Shown one piece after another: positions 13,501 to 28,200 of a stretch of DNA of 64,000 bases. Under the pieces are notes generated by a model. That model was not told the DNA's origin, did no database searches, and saw only the letters and a list, made by a program, of their open reading frames with translations. The first letter of the stretch is position 1. The number at the start of each line of letters is the position of its first letter. The DNA is taken from NCBI GenBank assembly GCA_030867875.1, contig JAOWCC010001751.1:21846026-21910025 (forward strand). Reading direction: 5' to 3'. Source of the stretch: Actinernus sp. WN-2022 (Eukaryota; Cnidaria; Anthozoa; Actiniaria; Actinernidae). A program made the translations under genes and the position numbers.

Positions 13501-15872
13501 GACCCTCCCAAACCTTGGGTAATTAACTTTCCTTATTACAACCATGAACTATAAGCTACGATTAAAGTTTAGCCGGTCCGAAATAGTAATTATTGCGCAA
13601 GATATCCGAAAAAAATCCTCATATCCGAAAACCGAACACCTATCTACCTATGGCTAGCCTGTTCTACCTCGAACTGAACTGGAGTGGATCTCGATCTGGT
13701 CATCCATGGGTGGATAGAATCGAATTCTACAAGTTATCGAATAGAATCGAATGCCGGTTGCGACCCCGTATTGCGCAAAAGCCAGTTAGGAAGGAAAGGC
13801 ATGGCATGGATTAGTAGCACGTTGGGAAATCCAATCTGCACCGTACATGAGATAATGGCTGATTTTCAAATCTGCAATATTCCATTGGTATAATCATCTG
13901 TATTGTTACGGCTTTGTCACAGTAACATTTGTTTTAAGAGTAACTTTAGGAATTTCTGTGACTATTTTATACCACGATATGTCATAGCGGAAAGATCAAT
14001 ATCCAAACTCACATTGTAAAACTATCCGTCATATTAATACTGCAATTTGTCCTCGAATGGAAAATTAAAAAGTGCAACTGGTGCAGATTGAATAACCCGT
14101 GCAATTACAATAGCTACGTACGTACCGTCGTCTTCAGATACGAATCCACGACCAACACCTGTCTTACATTAAGCCGAAACTTTACTGGCAAAACTGGACC
14201 ACTCTGGTAAAGTATGGAAATACCTTGAACTATTCTGGAAAAAAGTTGTAAATTTAAATTTCTAGTGTGGTCTTTTTCTATTGTATGTAATTGGACGAAA
14301 ATATGGAAACATGGTAATATTGTGGAGATTTACTATTTCCATACTGCAGTGCCGTCCAGTTTTTCCAGTGGATGCCATTTCGAAGCCAAGCCCATGGATG
14401 ACCCTGCCTTGTCTGCCTGTAGAGCATTTCCCAATGCTGATAATTTTATTCCAAAACGATAAAGATGACTACCAGAAAATCTAAGTATAATATATAAGAT
14501 ATATTGGAAATGCCTTTTCAATAATTGCACTTGACTTTCCATGGACGATGCTATGTTTGAGTATATCAGTTTAGCTAGCTAAGTTTACAATGTTGTCTAT
14601 GACAAGCCAAGTATAATCCTGAAAGGGACTCTTAGATTAATCTTACTGCGACATGGGGAAAGTGCATTTTTCTATCGCCAATCTATCATCACGGTACAAT
14701 GTTCCGAATCAGTAATGGGAAAGCTTCATGTTGTTACATTAAACTGCCTCGTGACTGTTCTCAACTTCGTTATCTCTTTCAAGCATGCCAAGGGCTGTTT
14801 ACCTAAACATTATCCTCATTCAAATTTGCATGCATATACGGCAAGTTAAATGGTTTCTACAGCGAATAAGGAATTTGACGCATAATTAGTAACTTCAGGT
14901 CCGAACATGCTTAAAACTAATTTCCTCGCCTCTCCTGCTTCACTTCCTGCTACATTTAACTAATCTAGCGAAAAAGTTGGTTTGAATCAGTAACGGAAAG
15001 CTTCATGTTGTTACATTAAACTGCCTCGTGACTGTTCTCAACTTCGTAATCTCTTTCAAGCATGTCAAGGGCTGTTTACCTAAACATTATCCTCATTCAA
15101 ATTTCCATGTATATACGGCAAGTTAAATGGTTCCTACAGCGAATAAGGAATTTGACGCATCAATTAGTAACCTCAGGCCCGAACATGCTTAAAACTAATT
15201 TCCTCGCCTCTCCTGCTTCACTTCCTGCTACATTTAACTAATCTAGCGAAAAAGTTGGTTGTGCCGTGTTTCAGGATCTGGATCTCAAGAATTGTTTACA
15301 GATTCTGAATCTTTGATTGTATTGGTTTGACTTGCAGTATATACTGTAAGCTTGATTCCAGGCTTACTGCCTATGTAAATATTTACCAATTCGAGATTCA
15401 TACAACAGTTACTATTTGGCTTGCGAGATCCGTTATTTCGTTCACAATATTCATGATTTGGCTTACGAGATCCATGATTTGGTTCGCGAGATCCGCGATT
15501 CGCGAGATCCGCGATTTCGTTTACGAGATCCGTTATTTGGCTCGCCGAGAGATCCGATATCCATAGCACGAACAGCACCCAACTGCCTATTGCTAGATAC
15601 CTGACCCATCCTGCGGCGTGATGACATCTGCCGGAATGTTTGTTGAAATCGCACGAGACAAGACACGCTAAGTGTAACTGTGTGAATTAACCCTCCTCGA
15701 GAACTCGTCTTGTGATTCGTTAACATTTTGGCGAGGCTCTTGCCTAGTAAATAGCGGAAGGTGAGCTGCAGAGATATGGATTTTTCTTGACTTGTAAGAG
15801 TTGAAATTAGGGATAGTATAGTGAAGGGAAATAAAGGATAAGACCTTAACTATGGGATCGTAGTATGAATAA
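10573..15872. repeat. Macrosatellite unit 3
   Basis: Full-length 5,300-bp unit with three 233-bp subrepeats and the full GAGATCC tract. It shares the TTTGCGCTTGG variant with unit 1. Confidence 0.95.
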
Positions 15873-18800
15873 GTGGGATAAAGAGTGTAATAAAGAAAGG
15901 ACAGCGAGATGCTGTGTGCAAGAATATTTAGGCCATGGAGCGTAGGCAGAGTATGTTGTATGTTCTAGGTATTTAATGCTCCATCTACTCTATCTAGCTA
16001 TCATACTGCCTTACCAATTCAACATTGTCACTTACGGTTTGACACAAATTTTGCTCTACCATACACTTGGTTCTTGTGCTTTATTCTTGTGCTTTACACT
16101 TGGTTCTTGCCCTCTATAATTTATAATAGCAATATAACTGATTATAGTGTCGCAAAATTGATCAGTAGTGTATAGATACATTGAAATGGATTATATAGAC
16201 TGGTCTTACACCTGTCTTTGAGCACGGTTCTTGCATTTGCCTCTTGTGCTTATAACATCATAATAAAAAGTTATATATAGTGACGGGTGAATTTCGCTAT
16301 ACTGCTAGTTTCGAACACCCTTTCTATACAAATATTGAGAAATTGTTAATTAGGAAAATCTAAGTATGACCAAACATCTTTTTGTACTTATGATATGGAT
16401 TTTTCTTGACTTATAAGAGTTCAAATTATGGATAGTATAATGAAGGAAAAGAAAGGATAAAACCTTAACTATGGGATCGTAGTATGAATAAGTGGGATAA
16501 AGAATGTAATAAAGAAAGAACAGCGAGATACTGCGTGCAAGAATATTCATTTTAGGCCATGGAGAGTAGGCACAGTATGTTCTAGGTATTTAATGCTCCA
16601 TCTACTCTATCTATAGCTATCATACTGCATTACCAATTCAACATTGTCACTTACGATTTGACACAAATTTTGCTCTTCCATACACTTGGTTCTTGCGCGT
16701 TATTCTTGTGCCGAGTCTTCCCTATAAAATATCAAAATCCTTCATAATAGTGCCTGGAAATTTGTCAATATAAATAATCATTGATTTCTAACAGAATGGC
16801 CACTTACAGTAGAACATGAACATTTCTTCTCCATATGCCAGCTTGGTCTTGAGCTTGGAATTTGTCCTTGGTTCTTGCCTTTAAAATAATAATGACTTAA
16901 TTATAGTGGAGGGAAATTTGAAAATAGTGTTTATTTGTATGCATTTAACTTAGTTGATTACTTACGGTCTAAAATGATAACGCTTTAGCAAATGTTTGAT
17001 CTTGAGCTTTATACTTGGTTTGTGTCCGTATCTACTAATTTATAACGGGAATAGAACTTGATTATAGTCTCGTAAAATGTATCATTGGTGCTAGATAAAT
17101 TTAAATAGATTATATAGATTGGTCTTATACCTTGAGCACGGTTCTTGCATTTGCCTCTTGTGCTTATAACATCATAATAAAACGTTATTATAGTGTCGGT
17201 TGCATTTCGTTATAGTGTTAGTTTCGAATACCCAAAACAAATATTGATAAATTGTTAATTAAGAAAAATATAAGTATGATAGTACTGACCAAACTTCTTT
17301 TTATACTTAGCTATTGTAGTTATTGTGCTTAACTCTCGTTGCTTGCGTCTGCGCGTGGATCTTCTAAAGTCTTGCGCGTCCAACTTCCCAAGTCTTGCGC
17401 GTCCAACTTCCCAAGTCTTCCGCGTGCATCTTCCCAGTCTTCCCAGTCTTGCGCCTGCATCTCCCCAGTCTTGCGCGTGGTTCCCGATTGTTGCGCGTGA
17501 GACTGACAGTTGGTGCTTTATTCTTGCGCGTGAGGCTGCTCTTGGATCTTGATTCTTGCGGTTGGTTCAACATGGCAGTCGTTTCTCCGCTACGCCACGT
17601 GGAGGCTACCGTTCATTGTAGCAGTTAATTTTCTCTTCTGTGACAAAACACAACAAGAGTGGCCAAATGCTTCCTAGTTTACAGCCAAACTTTTAAGCGA
17701 ATTTTAGTTGGTTTCTAATGAGGGAAAAACCGGAGGAAAACCCTCAAGTGCCAGGGTGAGATACCAACAAACTCAACCCACACAAAGCCGGACAAGATGT
17801 AACAAGAAACACTCCGCTCTACCGTCCTCAGCCGTTTGAGGTTTTTTAAACACTCTTTGGACGCGATATCACGTGTCTTTCCTAAAGTAAAATAAGACAC
17901 GAGAGACCTCTGCCCAAAGGGTGCAAGCCAATCAGGTTTCTATTGCAGAAACAGAGAAAAAGCTGTTGAGTAAGGCATTAATTTAAGCCATGCAGTTAAT
18001 AGTGAGAAAAGCTGTGGAGGAAATTACACATCGTTAGATTAAAAACCTCCCCCCACCCCAAGGGTATCTATAATATCCAGCACTTGATGGCTGCATGTGA
18101 TAGATATGAAGTGCATACAATTATATATTAATTACGTGTAATGTATTACATGTAATAAATATATAACTGTGTAGAGGAAAAGAAAAACGCTGTTGAAGAA
18201 AAGACATCGTTAATTTAAGCCATGCAGTTAATAGTGAGAAATGCTGTGGAGGAAATTACACATCGTTAGATTAAAAACCTCCCCCCACCCCAAGGGTATC
18301 TATTATATCCAGCACTTGATGGCTGCATGTGATAGATATGAAGTGCATACAATTATATATTAATTACGTGTAATTGACTACATGTAATAAATATATGAAA
18401 GTGAATGTAATCGAAAGTCGAAAATACAAGCCGAAAATTAAAGCCGCAATTCCTAATTAATCGAATTCGAAAGCTAACCTTTTCGAAATCCGTACACATT
18501 CTTTATTCCACAATAGAAGCCGAGCTTACTTATTTAATTAACCCCTACATAAACTACACAAAAAAAGGACCCTCCCAAACCTTGGGTAATTAACTTTCCT
18601 TATTACAACCATGAACTATAAGCTACGATTAAAGTTTAGCCGGTCCGAAATAGTAATTATTGCGCAAGATATCCGAAAAAAATCCTCATATCCGAAAACC
18701 GAACACCTATCTACCTATGGCTAGCCTGTTCTACCTCGAACTGAACTGGAGTGGATCTCGATCTGGTCATCCATGGGTGGATAGAATCGAATTCTACAAG

Positions 18801-20923
18801 TTATCGAATAGAATCGAATGCCGGTTGCGACCCCGTATTGCGCAAAAGCCAGTTAGGAAGGAAAGGCATGGCATGGATTAGTAGCACGTTGGGAAATCCA
18901 ATCTGCACCGTACATGAGATAATGGCTGATTTTCAAATCTGCAATATTCCATTGGTATAATCATCTGTATTGTTACGGCTTTGTCACAGTAACATTTGTT
19001 TTAAGAGTAACTTTAGGAATTTCTGTGACTATTTTATACCACGATATGTCATAGCGGAAAGATCAATATCCAAACTCACATTGTAAAACTATCCGTCATA
19101 TTAATACTGCAATTTGTCCTCGAATGGAAAATTAAAAAGTGCAACTGGTGCAGATTGAATAACCCGTGCAATTACAATAGCTACGTACGTACCGTCGTCT
19201 TCAGATACGAATCCACGACCAACACCTGTCTTACATTAAGCCGAAACTTTACTGGCAAAACTGGACCACTCTGGTAAAGTATGGAAATACCTTGAACTAT
19301 TCTGGAAAAAAGTTGTAAATTTAAATTTCTAGTGTGGTCTTTTTCTATTGTATGTAATTGGACGAAAATATGGAAACATGGTAATATTGTGGAGATTTAC
19401 TATTTCCATACTGCAGTGCCGTCCAGTTTTTCCAGTGGATGCCATTTCGAAGCCAAGCCCATGGATGACCCTGCCTTGTCTGCCTGTAGAGCATTTCCCA
19501 ATGCTGATAATTTTATTCCAAAACGATAAAGATGACTACCAGAAAATCTAAGTATAATATATAAGATATATTGGAAATGCCTTTTCAATAATTGCACTTG
19601 ACTTTCCATGGACGATGCTATGTTTGAGTATATCAGTTTAGCTAGCTAAGTTTACAATGTTGTCTATGACAAGCCAAGTATAATCCTGAAAGGGACTCTT
19701 AGATTAATCTTACTGCGACATGGGGAAAGTGCATTTTTCTATCGCCAATCTATCATCACGGTACAATGTTCCGAATCAGTAATGGGAAAGCTTCATGTTG
19801 TTACATTAAACTGCCTCGTGACTGTTCTCAACTTCGTTATCTCTTTCAAGCATGCCAAGGGCTGTTTACCTAAACATTATCCTCATTCAAATTTGCATGC
19901 ATATACGGCAAGTTAAATGGTTTCTACAGCGAATAAGGAATTTGACGCATAATTAGTAACTTCAGGTCCGAACATGCTTAAAACTAATTTCCTCGCCTCT
20001 CCTGCTTCACTTCCTGCTACATTTAACTAATCTAGCGAAAAAGTTGGTTTGAATCAGTAACGGAAAGCTTCATGTTGTTACATTAAACTGCCTCGTGACT
20101 GTTCTCAACTTCGTAATCTCTTTCAAGCATGTCAAGGGCTGTTTACCTAAACATTATCCTCATTCAAATTTCCATGTATATACGGCAAGTTAAATGGTTC
20201 CTACAGCGAATAAGGAATTTGACGCATCAATTAGTAACCTCAGGCCCGAACATGCTTAAAACTAATTTCCTCGCCTCTCCTGCTTCACTTCCTGCTACAT
20301 TTAACTAATCTAGCGAAAAAGTTGGTTGTGCCGTGTTTCAGGATCTGGATCTCAAGAATTGTTTACAGATTCTGAATCTTTGATTTTATTGGTTTGACTT
20401 GCAGTATATACTGTAAGCTTGATTCCAGGCTTACTGCCTATGTAAATATTTACCAATTCGAGATTCATACAACAGTTACTATTTGGCTTGCGAGATCCGT
20501 TATTTCGTTCACAATATTCATGATTTGGCTTACGAGATCCATGATTTGGTTCGCGAGATCCGCGATTTCGTTTACGAGATCCGTTATTTGGCTCGCCGAG
20601 AGATCCGATATCCATAGCACGAACAGCACCCAACTGCCTATTGCTAGATACCTGACCCATCCTGCGGCGTGATGACATCTGCCGGAATGTTTGTTGAAAT
20701 CGCACGAGACAAGACACGCTAAGTGTAACTGTGTGAATTAACCCTCCTCGAGAACTCGTCTTGTGATTCGTTAACATTTTGGCGAGGCTCTTGCCTAGTA
20801 AATAGCGGAAGGTGAGCTGCAGAGATATGGATTTTTCTTGACTTGTAAGAGTTGAAATTAGGGATAGTATAGTGAAGGGAAATAAAGGATAAGACCTTAA
20901 CTATGGGATCGTAGTATGAATAA
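15873..20923. repeat. Macrosatellite unit 4
   Basis: 5,051 bp. It lost one of the three 233-bp subrepeats (two remain at 17,985-18,390) and part of the GAGATCC tract near 20,565. It shares the TTTGTCCTTGG variant with unit 2. Confidence 0.95.
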
Positions 20924-23214
20924 GTGGGATAAAGAGTGTAATAAAGAAAGGACAGCGAGATGCTGTGTGCAAGAATATTTAGGCCATGGAGCGTAGGCAG
21001 AGTATGTTGTATGTTCTAGGTATTTAATGCTCCATCTACTCTATCTAGCTATCATACTGCCTTACCAATTCAACATTGTCACTTACGGTTTGACACAAAT
21101 TTTGCTCTACCATACACTTGGTTCTTGTGCTTTATTCTTGTGCTTTACACTTGGTTCTTGCCCTCTATAATTTATAATAGCAATATAACTGATTATAGTG
21201 TCGCAAAATTGATCAGTAGTGTATAGATACATTGAAATGGATTATATAGACTGGTCTTACACCTGTCTTTGAGCACGGTTCTTGCATTTGCCTCTTGTGC
21301 TTATAACATCATAATAAAAAGTTATATATAGTGACGGGTGAATTTCGCTATACTGCTAGTTTCGAACACCCTTTCTATACAAATATTGAGAAATTGTTAA
21401 TTAGGAAAATCTAAGTATGACCAAACATCTTTTTGTACTTATGATATGGATTTTTCTTGACTTATAAGAGTTCAAATTATGGATAGTATAATGAAGGAAA
21501 AGAAAGGATAAAACCTTAACTATGGGATCGTAGTATGAATAAGTGGGATAAAGAATGTAATAAAGAAAGAACAGCGAGATACTGCGTGCAAGAATATTCA
21601 TTTTAGGCCATGGAGAGTAGGCACAGTATGTTCTAGGTATTTAATGCTCCATCTACTCTATCTATAGCTATCATACTGCATTACCAATTCAACATTGTCA
21701 CTTACGATTTGACACAAATTTTGCTCTTCCATACACTTGGTTCTTGCGCGTTATTCTTGTGCCGAGTCTTCCCTATAAAATATCAAAATCCTTCATAATA
21801 GTGCCTGGAAATTTGTCAATATAAATAATCATTGATTTCTAACAGAATGGCCACTTACAGTAGAACATGAACATTTCTTCTCCATATGCCAGCTTGGTCT
21901 TGAGCTTGGAATTTGCCCTTGGTTCTTGCCTTTAAAATAATAATGACTTAATTATAGTGGAGGGAAATTTGAAAATAGTGTTTATTTGTATGCATTTAAC
22001 TTAGTTGATTACTTACGGTCTAAAATGATAACGCTTTAGCAAATGTTTGATCTTGAGCTTTATACTTGGTTTGTGTCCGTATCTACTAATTTATAACGGG
22101 AATAGAACTTGATTATAGTCTCGTAAAATGTATCATTGGTGCTAGATAAATTTAAATAGATTATATAGATTGGTCTTATACCTTGAGCACGGTTCTTGCA
22201 TTTGCCTCTTGTGCTTATAACATCATAATAAAACGTTATTATAGTGTCGGTTGCATTTCGTTATAGTGTTAGTTTCGAATACCCAAAACAAATATTGATA
22301 AATTGTTAATTAAGAAAAATATAAGTATGATAGTACTGACCAAACTTCTTTTTATACTTAGCTATTGTAGTTATTGTGCTTAACTCTCGTTGCTTGCGTC
22401 TGCGCGTGGATCTTCTAAAGTCTTGCGCGTCCAACTTCCCAAGTCTTGCGCGTCCAACTTCCCAAGTCTTCCGCGTGCATCTTCCCAGTCTTCCCAGTCT
22501 TGCGCCTGCATCTCCCCAGTCTTGCGCGTCGTTCCCGATTGTTGCGCGTGGTTCTCGATTGTTGCACGTGAGACTGACAGTTGGTGCTTTATTCTTGCGC
22601 GTGAGAGCTGCTCTTGGATCGTGATTCTTGCGGTTGGTTCAACATGGCAGTCGTTTCTCTGGTACGCCACGTGAAGGCTACCGTTTACTGTAGCAGTTAA
22701 TTTTCTCTTCTGTGACAAAACACAACAAGAGTGGCCAAATGCTTCCTAGTTTACAGCCAAACTTATAAGCGAATTTTAGTTGGTTTCTAATGAGGGAAAA
22801 GCCGGAGAAAAACCCTCAAGTGCCAGGGTGAGATACCAACAAAGTCAACCGACACAAAGCCGGACAAGATGTAACACAAGAAACACTCCGCTCTCCCGTC
22901 CTCAGCCGTTTGAGGTTTTTTAAATACTCTTTGGACGCGATATCACATGTCTTTCCTAAAGTAAAACAAGACACGAGAGACCTCTGCCCAAGGGTGCAAG
23001 ACAATGTTTCTAATGCAGAAACAGAGAAAAAGCTGTTGAGGAAGGCACATCGTTAATATTCAAAGCCTCCCCCAACTCCACGGGTATCTATAATGTATAA
23101 TATATAACTGTGTAGAGGAAAAGAAAAACGCTGCTGAAGAAAAGACATCGTTAATTTAAGCCATGCAGTTAATAGTGAGAAATGCTGTGGAGGAAATTAC
23201 AAATAGTTAGGATA
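20924..23214. repeat. Macrosatellite unit 5, truncated and decayed array edge
   Basis: The first 1.6 kb matches the other units closely. From about 22,530 there are many substitutions and small indels (for example a duplicated 'cccgattgttgcgcgtggtt' block). Only remnants of the 233-bp subrepeats remain at 23,040-23,214, followed by single-copy sequence. Confidence 0.9.
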
Positions 23215-25200
23215 CGCCACTGGTTTACGTAATATACTAAAAACTTTCTACTTTTCCATCAGTTCACACCAGAAAACGAAAGCACAACGCCGAATGTGGC
23301 ACCTAGGATGTACTTAATGCCTGTTAAGCTTACTAGTTAAAATGTCTTTATCAGTGTTTGAACTAATCGGAGCAACCTTATCGTGTTTCATTAGGTATCA
23401 AGATACCTGTAAGAATCTTGACGTGGTGCTTCACCGTGTATCAAGGTGTATGTATGTAACAAATGGCTGTTGACATATTGAATTATTCATGAATTTGAGA
23501 AATGATGTTACAAAACGCTCAATTGACTCTTCTTAATATTTATGCGCATGTAATTAGCTACTCGAAAACGGGGCCATCCCCGCATCGTTGCTTAGCTGAA
23601 AAGAAAAATGGCGTCGCGGAAGGAATATTGCTGTGTTCTTCTATGCGTTGGAGACAAAATCCTGAATTGTCCTTTCGAACTCGGTTGCGGCATCCTCGGT
23701 GCGGGGATAACCTCGTTTTCGAGTAGTGAATTAGATATGCACATAAATATTAATTAGAGCGAATAGAGCCGTGATGTGTTCCGTACCTGCAAACCTATAA
23801 TTAATTAATTAACAGTCGTTTGCAGCAGTTGGCGCTACGATGAAGAAACGAAGGCGCCGCGCTTGCGTAGAAATGTTTAATGTTCGTGTGTAAAACCCAT
23901 AACTCTGGTTCTAAACCTATTAAAACACCAGCGCAAATTAGCAGCAGTAAGATATATTAAATCACGTGCAGCGCTAGTACGTTCTTAACAAAACAGGACA
24001 GTAGCAGCGCGCAAAGTCTCGTGCATAAAACACAACACTTGCTCAATTAATAGCAACGTATTCCTTTAGACAAGTGTGAAATGCACAACGTACCCAGCAG
24101 TACTTTTAAAGGAGTAATGTCACGCACAGCGCATGCGCTTTTGATCACAGGAAAACTAAATTACTCGAGTCTCGTATCTCATGAACTCCGACAATTTGAC
24201 CATATGTCCGTTGCATGACAGTGGGCCTTCAAGTCAGTAAGTTTCAAATATACACGTGTAGGAGCTATAGCGTCGCGCAAATTAAAACACATTACATGAA
24301 CACGTAAGGTAACTTCGGAACTATAGGACAAGAGTTACTCTATTAATAATACATGTGTACTAAAAAATTAGGAGAACTGTGTGAAAAGTGTATTCCTCGC
24401 AATGAAATGAAGTAGGGTAAGAAACTGTTTCGCAAAATGAAACACATAATCCGCTTTACGAATTATGAAGTTCTATTGCGCAGTATGATTGATCTATGAT
24501 TGATCGCAGTTATTGATATTATAAATCACTAGCTACTTTAAAATTTTGCAAAAATAAATTGAAGAGTTTACCCGCTTAAAACGAATACATCACAAAAACA
24601 CGCTGACACTTTGTGCAGCGCCAAAGAAGTGCCGAAATACCATTTAAATTACATATAAAGTAAAACAATACAAGCTGCTTCTAGAAACTGTACATAGCGC
24701 GCGAAGAAAAGCTAATTAATAAGGTGTAATAAAGTTCTATTACATTAAGAGCACACTAGCAGTCGTGCAGGACGAACGTCTGAATCAACCATCATGAATA
24801 ACATTTTAAATATGAAACAAATGCTTCTACAACGATTACAACTGTTTGCGCAACGCAAAATAATAGCTTTGTAAGCAGGAATAGCAGTGCGATATAATTT
24901 TTTGCAAACTACGAAGAGTAAGATCTCGTGGTGTTATCTATGGGGACATGAACATACCACTGTTTACACATTAGCGGGACAGACTACACCGCTCACAACC
25001 TGAAACGTTATTGGTTACCCAAACAATAGTCTAACCATAAAACAATAGTTATTTATCAGCTAAATGCAATAGACCTTAAAACCAGTTAATTCTCAGTCTA
25101 AAACGATCAGTTGCAATTGTCAGGTTAAGAATCGCAATGTATGTCATACATACGTATTAAGCTGAATATGGATTATATATAAAGAAGCCGAAGCACTGTT
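23215..25200. other. Low-complexity-poor intergenic stretch, no gene seen
   Basis: A+T-rich sequence between the macrosatellite and the 92-bp minisatellite. Apart from the hairpin element at 23,558-23,726 I see no coding signature, splice-consistent exon or RNA gene. GCGC words are scattered through it. Confidence 0.5.
23558..23726. mobile_element. Short terminal-inverted-repeat element (MITE-like)
   Basis: 'ctactcgaaaacg' at the left end and its exact complement 'cgttttcgagtag' at the right end, with further pairing of 'ccatccccgca' and 'tgcggggataa'. It is 169 bp. The open frame across it is a by-product. Confidence 0.7.
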
Positions 25201-25204
25201 TCCT

Positions 25205-28200
25205 ATATCACAGCTATATATCACACGTACACAACTGTAGCCGTAATATGTATGTACCAGTACGCTATTTATTGTGATATAATAATGACAAATTATCACG
25301 CACAGCTATATCATATACACAAACGTGTAGCCCGCAATATGGATGTCCCAGCACGCTATGTATTGCGATATAATAATGACACTAATTATCGCACGCACAG
25401 CTATATCATATACACACAAGTGTAGCCGAAATATGTATGTACGAACACGCTATGTATTGTGAAATGTCTTTAATGACACTAATTATCGCACGCACAGCTA
25501 TATCATATTCACAAAAGTGTAGCCGAAATATTTATGTACCAGCACGCTATGTATTGTGTGATATAATAACGACACTAATTATCGCGCACAGCTATACCAT
25601 ATACACAAAAGTGTAGGCGCAATATGTATGTACCAGCACGCTGTGTATTGTGTGATATGACACTAATTATCGCGCACTGCTATATCATATACACAAAAGT
25701 GTAGGCGCAGTATGTATGTACCAGCACGCTATGTATTGTGATATATTAATATCTTTAATGACACTAATTATCGCACGCACAGCTATATCATATACACAAA
25801 AGTGTAGCCGAAATATTTATGTACCAGCACGCTATGTATTGTGTGATATAATAATGACACTAATTATCGCGCACAGCTATATCATATACACAAAAGTGTA
25901 GGCGCAATATGTATGTACCAGCACGCTGTGTATTGTGTGATATGACACTAATTATCGCGCACTACTATATCATATACACAAAAGTGTAGGCGAAATATGT
26001 TATGTACCAGCACGCTATGTATTGTGTGATATAATGACACTAATTATCGCGCACAGTTATATCATATACACAAAAGTGTAGGCGCAGTATGTATGTACCA
26101 GCACGCTGTGTATTGTGATATAATAACGACACTAATTATCGCGCACTGCTATATCATATACACAAAAGTGTAGGCGCAGTATGTATGTACCAGCACGCTA
26201 TGTATTGTGATATAATAATATATTTAATGACACTAATTATCGCACGCACAGCTATATCATATACACAAAAGTGTAGGCGCAATATGTATGTACCAGCACG
26301 CTATGTATTGTGTGATATCATAACGACACTAATTATCGCGCACTGCTATATCATATACACAAAAGTCTAGCCCGCAATATGTATGTACCAGCACGCTATG
26401 TATTTTGTGATATCATAACGACACTAATTATCCCGCACTGCTATATCATATACACAAAAGTGTAGGCGCAGTATGTATGTACCACCACGCTATGTATTGT
26501 GATATAATAACGCCACTAATTATCGCGCACTGCTATATCATATACACAAAAGTCTAGGCGCAGTATGTATGTACCAGCAGCACGCTATGTATTGTGTGAT
26601 ATCATAACGACACTAATTATCGCACACTGCTATATCATATACACAAAAGTGTAGGCGCAGTATGTATGTACCAGCACGCTATGTATTGTGATATAATAAA
26701 GACAGTAATTATCGCGCACTGCTATATCATATACACAAAAGTGTAGGCGCAGTATGTATGTACCAGCACGCTATGTATTGTGTGATATCATAACGACACT
26801 AATTATCGCACACTGCTATATCATATACACAAAAGTGTAGGCGCAGTATGTATGTACCAGCACGCTATGTATTGTGATATAATAACGACACTAATTATCG
26901 GGCACTGCTATATCATATACACAAAAGTGTAGGCGCAATATGTATGTACCAGCACGCTATGTATTGTGATATAATAACGACACTAATTATCGCGCACTGC
27001 TATATCATATACACAAAAGTGTAGGCGCAGTATGTATGTACCAGCACGCTATGTATTGTGTGATATCATAACGACACTAATTATCGCGCACTGCTATATC
27101 ATATACACAAAAGTGTAGCCGAAATATGTATGTACCAGCACGCTGTGTATTGTGATATAATAACGACACTAATTATCGCGCACTGCTATATCATATACAC
27201 AAAAGTGTAGGCGCAGTATGTATGTACCAGCACGCTATGTATTGTGTGATATCATAACGACACTAATTATCGCGCACTGCTATATCATATACACTAAACT
27301 CTAGCCCGCAATATGTATGTACGAGCACGCTATGTATTTTGTGATATCATAACGACACTAATTATCCCACACTGCTATATCATATACACAAAAGTGTAGG
27401 CGCAGTATGTATGTACCACCACGCTATGTATTGTGTGATATCATAACGACACTAATTATCGCGCACTGCTATATCATATACACAAAAGTGTAGGCGCAGT
27501 ATGTATGTACCAGCACGCTATGTATTGTGTGATATCATAACGACACTAATTATCGCACACTGCTATATCATATACACAAAAGTGTAGGCGCAGTATGTAT
27601 GTACCACCACGCTATGTATTGTGTGATATAATAAAGACACTAATTATCGTGCACTGCTATATCATATACACAAAAGTGTAGCCGAAATATGTATGTACCA
27701 GCACGCTATGTATTGTGTGATATCATAACGACACTAATTATCGCGCACTGCTATATCATATACACAAAAGTGTAGCCCGCAATATGTATGTATACCAGCA
27801 CGCTGTGTATTGTGATATAATAAGGACACTAATTATCCCACACTGCTATATCATATACACAAAAGTGTAGCCCGCAATATGTATGTACCAGCACGCTGTG
27901 TATTGTGTGATATAATAACGACACTAATTATCGCGCACTGCTATATCATATACACAAAAGTGTAGCCTAAATATGTATGTACCAGCACGCTATGTATTGT
28001 GTGATATCATAACGACACTAATTATCGCGCACTGCTATATCATATACACAAAAGTGTAGGCGCAGTATGTATGTACCAGCTCGCTATGTATTGTGAGATA
28101 TCATAACGACACTAATTATGTAATTGACCCTAATTATCGCACGCACAGCTATATATCATGTAAAATATATCACAAAAGTGTAGCCCGCAATATGTACATG

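Larger units (their letters stand above)
1..23214. repeat. 5.3-kb macrosatellite array, four units plus a truncated fifth
   Basis: The sequence at 1 recurs almost unchanged at 5301, 10573, 15873 and 20924, giving units of 5,300, 5,272, 5,300 and 5,051 bp. The array begins before the window. Units differ by a few substitutions and by indels in internal repeats. The longest open frame is 141 codons, so it looks non-coding. I found no rRNA, snRNA, histone or transposase signature. The right edge (after about 22,520) is clearly more diverged and the match ends near 23,214. Confidence 0.97.
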
